Origin: Acetobacter sp. UBA5411
GTDB taxonomy: Bacteria; Pseudomonadota; Alphaproteobacteria; Acetobacterales; Acetobacteraceae
DNA length: 46,689 bases
Direction of reading: 5' to 3'
NCBI RefSeq assembly: GCF_002409645.1
Contig: NZ_DHNR01000004.1
Span: forward strand, 1-46,689
The position numbers were made by a program, and so were the translations under genes. Below are positions 25,552-34,439 of the stretch, piece after piece. Position 1 is the stretch's first letter; the number at the start of each line of letters is the position of its first letter. Below the pieces are notes generated by a model. The model made no database searches. It saw only the letters and a list, made by a program, of their open reading frames with translations, and had not been told where the DNA came from.

Positions 25552-26604
25552 TCAGACCGTTTCCGGGAACGAGGCCATGTCGATAACGAACCGGTAATGG
25601 ACGTCACCTTTTTCGAGCCGGACGAAAGCCTCGTTGATTTCGTCCATCCTGATCATCTCGCAGTCGGCGAGAATGTTTTTCCGACCACAGAAATCCAGAA
25701 GTTCCTGGGTCTGGGCGATGCCACCAATGATGGACCCGGCAAGCTGGCGGCGGCCGATCAGGAGCGGACTTGTATTGAATGCGGGTGTCGCACCGAGCTG
25801 ACCGACCATGACGATTGCCCCATCAATATCGACAAGGGGAAAAAACTCGGAGACATCATGCTGCACCGGGATGGTGTCGATGATGAGGTCGAAACTGCCC
25901 GCAGCCTCTTTCATGGCCTGCTCGTCGGTCGAGACGAGGAACCTGTCCGCACCCAGAGCAAGGGCGGAATCCTCTTTCGATTTTGAACGGCTTATGACCG
26001 TAACATCCGCCCCCAGCCCCGCAGCCAGCTTGACTGCCATATGGCCCAGTCCGCCCAGACCGGCGACCCCAACCCGCGAACCAGGTCCTACATTGCGGAA
26101 GCGCAGTGGCGAATAGGTCGTAATGCCCGCGCACAGGATGGGAGCAACCCGCGAAAGATCGAGAGTTTCGGGAACGAAGAGAACGAAATCGTCACGGACG
26201 ACGATATGCCGGGAGTAGCCCCCGAACGTCACCTCCTTCGTGACCCGGTCAACCCCGTTATAGGTCCACGTCGCGCCTTCCCGGCAATATTGCTCGTCAC
26301 CCTGACGGCACTGGTCGCAGTGGCTGCAACTGTCCACCATGCATCCGACAGCCACCTTGTCGCCGACCCTGAAACGGGTCACGTCACTGCCGACATCCGT
26401 GACGCGGCCAACGATCTCGTGTCCCGGCACGGAGGGGTAGAGTGTGTTGCCCCAGTCATTGCGGGCCTGATGCAGATCGCTATGGCAGACGCCACAATAC
26501 AGGATTTCAATGGCGACATCGTTGCTGCGAACATCGCGGCGATCAAAGGAGAACGGCTTCAGGGGAGCTTCGGCACTCTCGGCAAAAAAACCATGTGTCT
26601 TCAT
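25552..26604 (-). CDS. Zinc-dependent alcohol dehydrogenase (CAD/YahK type)
   Basis: The 350-aa protein starts at ATG 26604 (MKTHGFFAES), since AGAAGG lies 9 nt upstream. Longer in-frame starts to 26682 overlap the reductase gene further. Catalytic zinc ligands are visible in CGVCHSD (Cys40) and GHEIVGR (His62, Glu63). Structural zinc is held by four Cys (93, 96, 99, 107), and NADP by AGLGGLGHMAVK near 185-197. This is the broad-substrate aldehyde reductase branch (YahK, AdhC, cinnamyl-alcohol-like), usually NADPH-dependent. It is encoded 16 nt after the aldo/keto reductase stop, with which it is probably co-transcribed as an aldehyde-detoxifying cargo set. Confidence 0.92.
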   Translation of the reverse strand: MKTHGFFAESAEAPLKPFSFDRRDVRSNDVAIEILYCGVCHSDLHQARNDWGNTLYPSVPGHEIVGRVTDVGSDVTRFRVGDKVAVGCMVDSCSHCDQCRQGDEQYCREGATWTYNGVDRVTKEVTFGGYSRHIVVRDDFVLFVPETLDLSRVAPILCAGITTYSPLRFRNVGPGSRVGVAGLGGLGHMAVKLAAGLGADVTVISRSKSKEDSALALGADRFLVSTDEQAMKEAAGSFDLIIDTIPVQHDVSEFFPLVDIDGAIVMVGQLGATPAFNTSPLLIGRRQLAGSIIGGIAQTQELLDFCGRKNILADCEMIRMDEINEAFVRLEKGDVHYRFVIDMASFPETV

Positions 26605-26620
26605 TGTCTGCATCCTTCTT

Positions 26621-27628
26621 TCAGGCCGTCTTGCGGCCTTCGACCGGATAGCCGGGGTCCGTATAACCGGGGGTGGACGCATGGCCGGGCCTGACCAGGC
26701 TGTCGATAAAGGCCTCGTCTTCGGGTGTCAGGGTGACATCGAGCGCCGCACAGTAGCTCTCCCAGTGCGCTTCCGTACGCGGGCCTGCGATCAGGGCGCT
26801 GACCAGCCTGTTTTTCATTACCCACGCCAACGCGAAGGCGATGGGTGTCGTCCCTCGGTCTTTGGCATGGGACGCGATCTTCTGGGCGACCTCCAGTGAT
26901 TCCGGACGCCATTCCGTCTGCATGATCCGCATGTCGCCCCGACCGGCGCGCGTATCCGCTGCCGGAGAGGAACCGGGAGCGTATTTGCCCGTCAGAACGC
27001 CGCGTGCCAGCGGGCTGTAGGGCACAACCCCCAGCCCATAAGCCGCTGCGGCCGGAAGCTGTTCGACTTCACAGGTACGATCCACGATGTTGTAGAGCGG
27101 CTGGCTGACGACAGGGCGTTCCATGCCGAGCGCGTCCGCGAGGCGAACGATCTCTGCGATCCGCCATCCCCGGAAATTGGACAGTCCATAATAGCGCACC
27201 TTCCCCTGGCGGATGAGGTCGCTTATGGCGCGGAGACCTTCTTCAAGGGGGGCATCGACCAGGGCGCGGTGGAAATAGAGAATGTCGACGTAGTCGGTGT
27301 TCAGGCGCTTCAGGCTGCCCTCGACGGTCTGCATGATCCACTTGCGGGACTGGCCCTGCTGGTTGGGGCCGGATCTGGGGCCGCCATATCCGAATTTGGT
27401 GGCAATCACCCAGTCGTCACGATGGGCGGCAACGGCCTTGCCAACAGCAACTTCCGATTTGCCGCCATGATACACGTCAGCGGTATCGACGAAATTGACC
27501 CCCTGTTCACAGGCACGATCAATGATACGCTGTGCTGTCTGCTCGTCCGTCTCACCACCAAACATCATGGCGCCGAGGCAGAGCGGGGAGACCTTCAGGG
27601 CACTTTGTCCGAGATAGCGATAGTCCAT
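26621..27628 (-). CDS. Aldo/keto reductase
   Basis: The 335-aa (beta/alpha)8 NADPH-dependent reductase has the catalytic tetrad Asp48 (NFVDTADVY), Tyr53, Lys78 (IATKFGYG) and His120 (ILYFHRA). The C-terminal SALIAGPRTEAHWE region binds the cofactor phosphate. It resembles the YajO/PerR-like class that reduces aldehydes and ketones. The small CMD gene ends 20 nt upstream and the alcohol dehydrogenase follows. The three probably form one minus-strand transcript facing a divergent LysR gene. Confidence 0.92.
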   Translation of the reverse strand: MDYRYLGQSALKVSPLCLGAMMFGGETDEQTAQRIIDRACEQGVNFVDTADVYHGGKSEVAVGKAVAAHRDDWVIATKFGYGGPRSGPNQQGQSRKWIMQTVEGSLKRLNTDYVDILYFHRALVDAPLEEGLRAISDLIRQGKVRYYGLSNFRGWRIAEIVRLADALGMERPVVSQPLYNIVDRTCEVEQLPAAAAYGLGVVPYSPLARGVLTGKYAPGSSPAADTRAGRGDMRIMQTEWRPESLEVAQKIASHAKDRGTTPIAFALAWVMKNRLVSALIAGPRTEAHWESYCAALDVTLTPEDEAFIDSLVRPGHASTPGYTDPGYPVEGRKTA

Positions 27629-27648
27629 AGGGAATCTCTCTGTGTCTT

Positions 27649-27993
27649 TTAGCGATCGGATTGTTGAGCCGCATCGGCGTCAGCGAACACCTGGCGGGCG
27701 ATGCTGAGCGCGGTCATGGCGGTCGGCCAGCCGGAATAGAAGGCGAGCTGCGTGATCACCGCGATGATCTCGTCCTTCGTCAGCCCGTTCTCCAGCGCCT
27801 TCTTCATATGGAAAGGCAGTTCGTTTTCCCGATAGAGGGAGATCAGGCTGGTGATCGTGACAAGGCTGCGGTCGCGGGACGACAGACCCGCTCCGGCCCA
27901 GACCTGCCCGAACAGGACCTTGTCAGAGATCTCTGCAAGCTCGGGAGCGATGTCCCCGAATGACTGGCGCGCGGCCGTAGGTTCGTCTGCCAT
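27649..27993 (-). CDS. Carboxymuconolactone decarboxylase-family protein
   Basis: A 114-aa protein starting at ATG 27993 (MADEPTAARQSF), because AAGGAGAG lies 8 nt upstream. The longer frame to 28143 has no SD. The single CMD domain has SSRDRSLVTITSLISLY and a TQLAFYSGWPTAMTAL end. The CxxC pair of the AhpD peroxidase branch is absent, so this is the YurZ/PcaC-like branch without a redox function evident. It is similar in sequence to each repeat of the secreted protein at 24278-25472, so this island carries the domain three times. First gene of the unit with the reductase and dehydrogenase. Confidence 0.87.
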   Translation of the reverse strand: MADEPTAARQSFGDIAPELAEISDKVLFGQVWAGAGLSSRDRSLVTITSLISLYRENELPFHMKKALENGLTKDEIIAVITQLAFYSGWPTAMTALSIARQVFADADAAQQSDR

Positions 27994-28485
27994 CAATTGC
28001 TCTCCTTCGTCGTTTTGCAGAGCATGTATCCCGCCTGTATCGAGAGGCGCCGATTCAGCCCGCTCCGCGAAGCGCACCCGATAACCGATGGCAACGTAGA
28101 CGCAATGGAATGCCCGGAAGATCGAACCAGCGACGGCGGACAACGATCAGGTCAGCCTCTCTCCTGCCAGATCACCATGCGCTTCAGAGGCACAGGTCGC
28201 AACCGAACGCGAGAGGCGGGTCCCGCTGCGCAGATGCTTTTGCAATGTCGGGAACAACATTGCCGAAACCAGAAATCCGGCTGTTTTCCGCGGAAAATTG
28301 TTCTATTTGACCTCGGAACCAAGGGCTATTGATGAATGAAAGTCATCGTTGCAATGAATTATTCGCGTCATGCAAGAGCATGTGTTGCTATGATGTCAGG
28401 CGATCGGCACGGGATTCACTTCATCTGGTTTGATTCTGATGGCGGGGAGACATTCTGAGTCGATCGTAAGTTACGAGGAACATTC
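27994..28485. promoter_or_regulatory. Divergent CMD / LysR control region
   Basis: Nearly 490 nt without a supported gene, between divergent starts. A TTGCA-N17-TGCAA dyad (28349-28375) in the AT-richest part is the best candidate for a LysR-type site. Frames in this region (for example up to 28332) lack start signals and protein-like composition. Confidence 0.3.
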
Positions 28486-29403
28486 ATGCATATCATGCAG
28501 TTCGGCCGTTCGGATCTTGCCGATTTCACCTATTTTCTTGCCATTGCCCGGCATCGGAACTTCCGCAAGGCCGGGCTGGAACTGGGAATCAGCGCTTCGG
28601 CCCTCAGCCATGCTCTGAAGGGACTTGAAACCCGACTGGGTATCCGTCTCGTTCATCGAACCAACCGCAGCGTCACCCTGACGGCGGCGGGTGAAGAACT
28701 CTGCAATTCCATCACGGCGCCGTTCGCAGCCATCGGGCAGGCCGTCGAAGACCTGAACCGGTTTCGTGACAGCCCGACCGGACGTATTCGCCTCAATGTC
28801 GTCGCCGATGCGGCGCCCCTGCTGCTCGGCCCGGTCCTGCCTGTTTTCATGGACCGGTACCCGGATGTGGACGTGGAGATCACGTCGAGCAACCGGATGG
28901 TTGACGTCGTCAGGGACGGTTACGATGCCGGTATCCGATATGGCGGGACCGTCCCGCAGGACATGATTGTCCAGCGTCTGTCGGCGGATATCCGCTGGGT
29001 TGTCACGGGAGCCCCGGCCTATCTGGAACGTTTCGGAACACCAGAAACACCATATGACCTGAAGGATCATCGCTGCCTGCGCATAAGACTGGGCGATGAA
29101 AGCATCTATCAGTGGGAATTCCAGCGTGACGGCAAGGAATTCGCGGTGCATGTCCCCGGGACGGTCACGATTGATGAAAGTCAGACCGGCCTGTCTCTGG
29201 CACGAAACGGAGCGGGACTCTTTTTTGCGGCGGAACCGGTTCAGGCACAGCTTGTCTCCGAGGGGGCGGCCAGGATCGTTCTGGAGGACTGGTCAACCAC
29301 CGGGCCGGGATATCATGTCTACTATTCCAGCCGCCAGCAGGTCCCATCGGGACTGAAACTCCTGATCGATCTGATTCGCGAGATGCGTCCGCTCGGCTTT
29401 TAA
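28486..29403 (+). CDS. LysR-family regulator
   Basis: The 305-aa regulator has a clear N-terminal winged helix (DLADFTYFLAIARHRNFRKA, then SASALSHALKGLETRLG). The effector domain spans about 95-295. The start is ATG 28486 behind GAGGAA. The SALSHALK variant of the recognition helix and the DSPTGRIRLNV linker are typical of the AaeR/DsdC-like group that governs oxidoreductase cargo. It is divergent from the CMD-reductase-dehydrogenase unit and upstream of an SDR/exporter pair, so either or both may be targets. Confidence 0.92.
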   Translation: MHIMQFGRSDLADFTYFLAIARHRNFRKAGLELGISASALSHALKGLETRLGIRLVHRTNRSVTLTAAGEELCNSITAPFAAIGQAVEDLNRFRDSPTGRIRLNVVADAAPLLLGPVLPVFMDRYPDVDVEITSSNRMVDVVRDGYDAGIRYGGTVPQDMIVQRLSADIRWVVTGAPAYLERFGTPETPYDLKDHRCLRIRLGDESIYQWEFQRDGKEFAVHVPGTVTIDESQTGLSLARNGAGLFFAAEPVQAQLVSEGAARIVLEDWSTTGPGYHVYYSSRQQVPSGLKLLIDLIREMRPLGF

Positions 29404-29551
29404 ATGAAATATACTCATCGCCGCACTGGGGGATGCTCAACACCAAACGGGCAATCATTAGTTTAGGATAGAGCAGCAGCCAAATCCGCCTGTTGTTTCA
29501 GGTGGTTCCTGTCGGCCAGAAGAAGGCCGCCCCTGAACGGATGAAAACACG

Positions 29552-30319
29552 ATGAATCCTTTCTATGATTTCAAGGGCCGGGTTGCCCTCGTTACCGGTG
29601 CCGCATCCGGTATGGGACTGGCGACCGCCCAAGCTTTTGCGCAGTCCGGCGCCGCCGTCGTGCTCGCCGACGTCAATGCAGACGGCGTGAAGCGCGCCGC
29701 AGATGACCTGATCGCCGCAGGCCACAAAGCGCTGGGGATCATCTGCGACGTCGCCGATGAAGATCAGGTGGCCTCCATGGTCGCGCAGACCGTTGCCGCG
29801 TTCGGCCGTCTCGACATGGCGTTCAACAATGCCGGTATTCAGGTGCCTCCCTGTGATGCAGCCGATGAGCCGGCGGCGAGTTTCGATCTGGTCAACGCGG
29901 TCAATCTGCGCGGTGTCTGGGCCTGCATGAAGCATGAACTGGCTCAGATGCGTCAGCAGGGGAGCGGCGCGATCGTCAACTGTTCCTCGCTTGGCGGTCT
30001 TGTCGGTCTGCCCTGCCGTGCTGCGTATCATGCGTCCAAGCACGGGGTGATCGGGCTGACCAAGAGTGCGGCGATGGAATACGCGCCGCGTGGCGTGCGG
30101 ATCAATGCGATCTGTCCTGGAACGATCGACACGCCGATGGTGTCTGACATGCTGGTCGAGCAGGCCGATGCCATCAAGGAAATCCTAAAGGAACAGCCCA
30201 TCGGGCGTCTGGGTCGTTCCGACGAGATCGCATCCGCCGTGCTGTGGCTGTGCAGTCCCGGTGCGAGCTTTGTCCTGGGCGTGGCATTGCCCGTCGACGG
30301 GGGCTTTACGGCTCACTGA
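29552..30319 (+). CDS. Short-chain dehydrogenase/reductase
   Basis: The 255-aa classical SDR has the cofactor motif TGAASGMG (15-22), Asp40 after beta-2 (VVLADVN, an NAD preference), NNAG (92-95), and the catalytic Ser145/146, Tyr159 and Lys163 (YHASK). The C-terminal ICPGTIDTPM and VDGGFTAH close the fold. The substrate cannot be read from the sequence; glucose/ribitol-type and 3-oxoacyl-type reductases look similar. The start has only a weak SD (GGAT). The gene is followed within 45 nt by an exporter gene. Confidence 0.9.
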   Translation: MNPFYDFKGRVALVTGAASGMGLATAQAFAQSGAAVVLADVNADGVKRAADDLIAAGHKALGIICDVADEDQVASMVAQTVAAFGRLDMAFNNAGIQVPPCDAADEPAASFDLVNAVNLRGVWACMKHELAQMRQQGSGAIVNCSSLGGLVGLPCRAAYHASKHGVIGLTKSAAMEYAPRGVRINAICPGTIDTPMVSDMLVEQADAIKEILKEQPIGRLGRSDEIASAVLWLCSPGASFVLGVALPVDGGFTAH

Positions 30320-30362
30320 TTGGGACAGACACGTTGATAACCGCAATCAGGGCATGACCGGT

Positions 30363-31568
30363 ATGGACCCGGGCAGTGCTGTCCGGCAGCCCGGACATGT
30401 TCTGGCCATTCTGGGTCTTCTGATGGAGTTCGCGTCGATCTCGACCGATCTCTACCTGCCCGCCATGCCGGACATCAGAACGTCCCTGGGCACAACCAGC
30501 GGCATGGTGGAACTGACCGTGTCCGGCTATCTGGTCGGGTTCAGTCTGGGGCAACTTGCGTGGGGGCCGATCAGCGACAGGCTCGGTCGCCGTCTTCCGA
30601 TCAGCGTGGGACTGACCCTCTTTATCCTCGGCTCGGCCGGTTGTGCGCTCGCGGAAAGCATTGGTGTCATGCTCGGCTGCCGGATCGTCCAGGCGGCAGG
30701 CGCCTGCGCGAGCGTCGTGCTCTCGCGTGCCATGGTCCGGGACCTCTACCACGGTGATCGGGCTGCACGCATGATGTCGACCCTCATGACCGTGATGGCG
30801 GTAGCGCCCCTGACGGGGCCGCTTGTGGGCGGCCAGATTCTGCGCCTCGCCGACTGGCGCGGGATCTTCTGGACGCTCGTCGTCATCGGCCTTGCGGCTC
30901 TGCTTGCCGTTTGGACACTGCCCGAAACCCTGCCGCCCGGGCAGCGGGTTCGAGGCTCTTTCCTGCGGGTCCTTTCCGGGTATGGCGCGTTGCTTCTCGA
31001 TCTGCGCCTTATGGGGACAGCCGGAGCCGGCGCGCTGATCTATGGCGGCAGCTTTGCATATGTAGCGGGCAGTCCGTTTGTCTATATTTCGTACTATCAT
31101 GTCGGGCCGCAATTTTACGGATTCCTGTTCGGAGCGGGAATCATCGGCATGATGTGCGCCAACCTGCTCAATGGGCGCCTGGTGACACAATATGGTGCCC
31201 GACAGATGCTGCGCTGTGGCTCCTGTCTCGCCGCATTCTCCGGTGGCCTTCTGGCTTTCAATGCCTGGACGGGCTGGTGGGGGATATGGGGGGTCTTTAT
31301 CCCGGTATTTTTCTTCGTGTCATCCAGCGGATTTATCTTTGCCAATTCCATCACCCTTACGATGGAAGACTTTCCGCGATCCGCCGGGACGGTCGCGGGC
31401 CTTGTCGGCGCGCTGCAATATGGCTGCGGCATGCTGGCTGCAGCTCTGGTCAGCGCATGTGCCGACGGAACGCCATGGCCCATGGGATGGGTGATTGCGC
31501 TGGCGGCGACCGGCAGCCTGTTCTGTGCCCGTCTCCATCAGGATAGTCATCAAAGAGCGCCCGGGTAA
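30363..31568 (+). CDS. Bcr/CflA-type MFS exporter
   Basis: I start it at ATG 30363 (MDPGSAVRQ), since AGGG lies 10 nt upstream. The frame is open back to 30261 inside the SDR gene, and ATG 30354 is an alternative. That gives about 401 aa with 12 hydrophobic segments. The DHA1/Bcr-CflA signature STDLYLPAMPDI opens TM1, and GPISDRLGRRLPI is the MFS loop 2-3 motif. VLSRAMVRDLYHG and PLTGPLVGG are also family-typical. Such pumps export drugs or small metabolites using protons. Co-transcription with the SDR is likely. Confidence 0.88.
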   Translation: MDPGSAVRQPGHVLAILGLLMEFASISTDLYLPAMPDIRTSLGTTSGMVELTVSGYLVGFSLGQLAWGPISDRLGRRLPISVGLTLFILGSAGCALAESIGVMLGCRIVQAAGACASVVLSRAMVRDLYHGDRAARMMSTLMTVMAVAPLTGPLVGGQILRLADWRGIFWTLVVIGLAALLAVWTLPETLPPGQRVRGSFLRVLSGYGALLLDLRLMGTAGAGALIYGGSFAYVAGSPFVYISYYHVGPQFYGFLFGAGIIGMMCANLLNGRLVTQYGARQMLRCGSCLAAFSGGLLAFNAWTGWWGIWGVFIPVFFFVSSSGFIFANSITLTMEDFPRSAGTVAGLVGALQYGCGMLAAALVSACADGTPWPMGWVIALAATGSLFCARLHQDSHQRAPG

Positions 31569-31627
31569 GGCCTCTCGCTGTTTTCCATAATCGTAAGGTC
31601 ATTGGTGTCACAACGGAGGCAAGTTTC

Positions 31628-32092
31628 ATGCGTATGAAATGCGGGAATTCATCCCGTACAGAAAAAGGTGAGACCACGGAGCGGCAAAGGTTTCTGCCTG
31701 GAGGCGCGACGCTTGCCGCAGCCTCGTTCGGAGTTGCAACCGGCTCTGCCGATAGTGCCAGCGCACAGGAAAGCACAATCAATCTGGGATCATCGCGGGT
31801 ACATGCTTATAGAAGTGCGGGTGATCATGCGCCCTTTCAGGCGATAGAGATCCCCCGGCGTGCCATGGGGCCGCATGATGTGCTGCCGGACATTATGTAC
31901 TGTGGTGTTTGCCACTCCGATATCCATACCGCGCGAGGCGAATGGGGGCCAGCGCCGCGCCCCTGTATTTCAGGCCACAAAATTATAGGCCGTGTCATCG
32001 GGGTCGGCATGATCGTCGGCACGACCATGACGCTGTTCGTTCTCCCCTCGGTCTACACGGTCATCAGGCCGCGCCGCAGCAAGACGGTGTGA
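31628..32092 (+). pseudogene. Chimeric remnant: alcohol dehydrogenase N-terminus joined to RND pump C-terminus
   Basis: A 154-codon frame. Residues 1-50 form a Tat-like leader (RQRFLPGGATLAAASFG). Residues 55-120 are the start of a zinc alcohol dehydrogenase (YCGVCHSDIHTARGEWG, then SGHKIIGRVIGVG, where PGHE has become SGHK). From residue 121 it switches in frame to MIVGTTMTLFVLPSVYTVIRP, the last transmembrane helix of an AcrB/MexB-type RND transporter. An internal deletion between two former genes explains this best. Neither activity can remain, although the short membrane-anchored product could be made. A LysR gene starts 6 nt later. Confidence 0.75.
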
Positions 32093-32098
32093 CGGGCC

Positions 32099-33013
32099 AT
32101 GCGGCGCCCGCCATTCGATCTGTGGCAACTGCTGTGCGTGCGGGCAATCGCCGAACACGGCAGTATCCACGGCGCGGCGCGTTTCCTGAACATCCGACAA
32201 TCGGCCGTCAGCCGAACCCTGCATAACCTTGAGGAGCGGCTTGATGTCAGGCTGTTCATCCGTTCCCCGGCGGGCGCTGCCCCAACCATGTTCGGTCAGG
32301 AATTCATCCGCTGGAGCCAGACGATCCTGGACAATGTGGCAGGCATGAACACCCGCGCTCGGCGGACGGGCAAAGGCGAGAATGGCCAGATCTCTATCGG
32401 TATCCAGACCTGCGTCCTGCCCGGAAGACTCTCGACCTTCACGGCGGACTTCCGCGCCACCCACCCCGATATCGTCTTTCGCTATTCCGAGGGTACAGGC
32501 AAGAGGCTGCTGCGCCGGCTTCAGCGCGGACAGATCGATTTCGCGGTCGTCACCCGCCGCAACCTGGCGCCCGCCTTGCGGGTCACGCCTCTATGGAGCG
32601 ACCGCATCGTGGCCGCACTCCCCACTGATCATCCCCTGGCAACACGACCGGAAGTATCCTGGACAGACCTGCGTCACGAGACGTTCCTCACGGGACGCGA
32701 CAACGCGGGTCAGGACTTCGAGGCACTCATCCAGCGCAAGCTCGGGGAAACCGGCACCCGCCCAAAGATCCAGCGTCATGATATCGGCAGCAACAGAATC
32801 ATCGCACTCGTCCAGAACCACGAAGGCGTTGCACTGCTGCCCGCCTCGTGGCTGCCACTGATCCGCGACCAGCATGGGCATGACGTTGCGATCTCGGAAA
32901 TCCGGGATGCGGGAGGTTCCTCGCACCTGGAATTCGGGATCGTCTGGCGACCCGACAATGAAAATCCGTGTTCCGGGAGCTTCGCCCGATACATCGAAAC
33001 CCGCAGACCATAA
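32099..33013 (+). CDS. LysR-family regulator
   Basis: The 304-aa protein has a winged helix at the N-terminus (DLWQLLCVRAIAEHGSIHGA, then RQSAVSRTLHNLEERLDVRLF) and an effector domain with CVLPGRLSTFTADFRATHPD. It is the last plus-strand cargo gene. Its stop and the DUF2274 stop on the other strand are 2 nt apart, so it converges on the conjugation operon. Its original target was probably the efflux or dehydrogenase genes deleted just upstream, so it may now be orphaned. Confidence 0.88.
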   Translation: MRRPPFDLWQLLCVRAIAEHGSIHGAARFLNIRQSAVSRTLHNLEERLDVRLFIRSPAGAAPTMFGQEFIRWSQTILDNVAGMNTRARRTGKGENGQISIGIQTCVLPGRLSTFTADFRATHPDIVFRYSEGTGKRLLRRLQRGQIDFAVVTRRNLAPALRVTPLWSDRIVAALPTDHPLATRPEVSWTDLRHETFLTGRDNAGQDFEALIQRKLGETGTRPKIQRHDIGSNRIIALVQNHEGVALLPASWLPLIRDQHGHDVAISEIRDAGGSSHLEFGIVWRPDNENPCSGSFARYIETRRP

Positions 33014-33015
33014 AA

Positions 33016-33249
33016 TTACTTTCCCGATGACACTCCTTTTTCTTTTCTCCGTGCCCTGGCGAACGCCTTGTCCGACATCATGAACTGCCGGAGCATGGGC
33101 GCGACCAGCCGGGCTGGATCTACCGCCCCATCGCTACCGGAAAGAAGTGCTGCATAAGCGAGCAGATCACTATGAAGATCGGCTGGTAAGGCCACAGTCA
33201 TTTTCACCGGTTTCTCGTCAGGGATTTCCCTGATCTTCAGCTCTGTCAT
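33016..33249 (-). CDS. DUF2274 protein, end of the trb operon
   Basis: A 77-aa protein from ATG 33249 (MTELKIREIPDEKPVKMTV), whose start overlaps the trbI stop by 4 nt. An extension to 33441 lies inside trbI and is not needed. ALPADLHSDLLAYAALLSG and VDPARLVAPMLRQFMMSDKA match DUF2274, a small protein found immediately after trbI in alphaproteobacterial mobile elements. The role is unknown. The N-terminal stretch resembles a ribbon-helix-helix element, so DNA binding is possible. Confidence 0.85.
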   Translation of the reverse strand: MTELKIREIPDEKPVKMTVALPADLHSDLLAYAALLSGSDGAVDPARLVAPMLRQFMMSDKAFARARRKEKGVSSGK

Positions 33250-34439
33250 CGAGGATTTCCTCCGTTCTGATAGGATTTGAGCAACAGGTCGCGGCCGAGA
33301 ATGACGGTGAAAGGCAGTCCCGGCCGGTCGGTGAGAGTCGGCTGGACGTTCAGACTGCGGTCGATCAGCCGGTTGCCGACCATGGAAAACCCGTTGCTGG
33401 CCCCGCTGCGGATGGCCTGCATCAGATTGTTCTCGTTCCATGACGTGCCCGCTTCCGAACCGACGCTGAGCAGAGTCGTCACCAGGGCGGCTTTGAACAA
33501 TTGCCCCCAGTGGTTGTTCACCTCGTCGGACAGCCCGGACTGGCCGATGGCATCGCCACCGGGGAGCTTCTCCAGCACCAGACTCTCGCCATCGGGGAAG
33601 ATCAGCCGCGTCCAGATGATCTGGGTACGCTGCTGTCCGAAGGAAATCCCGCTGTTATAGGCCCCGAACAGGGTACTACCCTGCGGGATCAGAAGATAGC
33701 GCCCGGTCGGGCTGTCATAGACGTTCTGGGTGACATGGCCCACGATCTGGCCGGGCAGGTCGGAGCTGATTTTCGTATTCAGCGCGCCAGCGATCACCGT
33801 GCCCGCCTGGAGGACGTAGGGCGAGGCAGGCGGCGCGATGCGGTCCGGACTGGTCGTCGCGCGATCGGGCTGCCCTTCCAGAAAGGCGAGGTTTCCGGCC
33901 TGTGACCCAGCCGTGGCGGACGCCCGCCCCTGAGTGGCAGAAGCGCCCGGCGCGGGCGGGGTCGCCTGTTCGCTGGCCCGGTCACGCTCCCCCGTCTGCA
34001 CAAACAGCCTGCTGGCGATCGCCGCCTCGACCTCCTGAGCGGCACGGCGATCATCCCCGCCGGATGCGACTTTCCCCTGCCCCTGTGCCTTCAGGACGGT
34101 GTGCCCCAAGTCACCGGGCAGAGCGGGACCGAGCTTGGGCACGCCATTGCCGACATAGTCTGAGGGCAGCCCCGCCAGCCCATCGGCCGATGGACGCACA
34201 TCCGTGTCCTGACTGGCGGCGGGTGGCGTTTTGTGGCTGCTGTTCTCCAGCGCGTAGCCCAGAGCCAGACCGATGGCGAGCATACCGGCCCCGCCGAACG
34301 CCCAGACCACGGTGCGGGACAGACGCACGACGCGCGGCCGTTCCGCCCGCAAGCGCAGATCGGGCGGTGGCGACACGGAGTTTCCCCCGGTGGCCGGAGC
34401 CGCTGGATTTTCGCCCATTGTGGGCGCCTGCCCGGTCAT
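33246..34439 (-). CDS. trbI: Conjugal transfer protein TrbI (VirB10-like)
   Basis: The 397-aa protein has a cytoplasmic Pro-rich N-terminus, one transmembrane helix (VVWAFGGAGMLAIGLALGYA, about 44-63) and a periplasmic linker. The C-terminal TrbI/VirB10 beta-barrel domain is typical: SPYVLQAGTVIAGALNTKIS, QNVYDSPTGRYLLIPQGSTL and LPGGDAIGQSGLSDEVNNHW. VirB10 proteins span both membranes and relay energy from the ATPases to the outer-membrane pore. Starts and stops overlap neighbours by 4 nt on both sides. Confidence 0.95.
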   Translation of the reverse strand: MTGQAPTMGENPAAPATGGNSVSPPPDLRLRAERPRVVRLSRTVVWAFGGAGMLAIGLALGYALENSSHKTPPAASQDTDVRPSADGLAGLPSDYVGNGVPKLGPALPGDLGHTVLKAQGQGKVASGGDDRRAAQEVEAAIASRLFVQTGERDRASEQATPPAPGASATQGRASATAGSQAGNLAFLEGQPDRATTSPDRIAPPASPYVLQAGTVIAGALNTKISSDLPGQIVGHVTQNVYDSPTGRYLLIPQGSTLFGAYNSGISFGQQRTQIIWTRLIFPDGESLVLEKLPGGDAIGQSGLSDEVNNHWGQLFKAALVTTLLSVGSEAGTSWNENNLMQAIRSGASNGFSMVGNRLIDRSLNVQPTLTDRPGLPFTVILGRDLLLKSYQNGGNPR

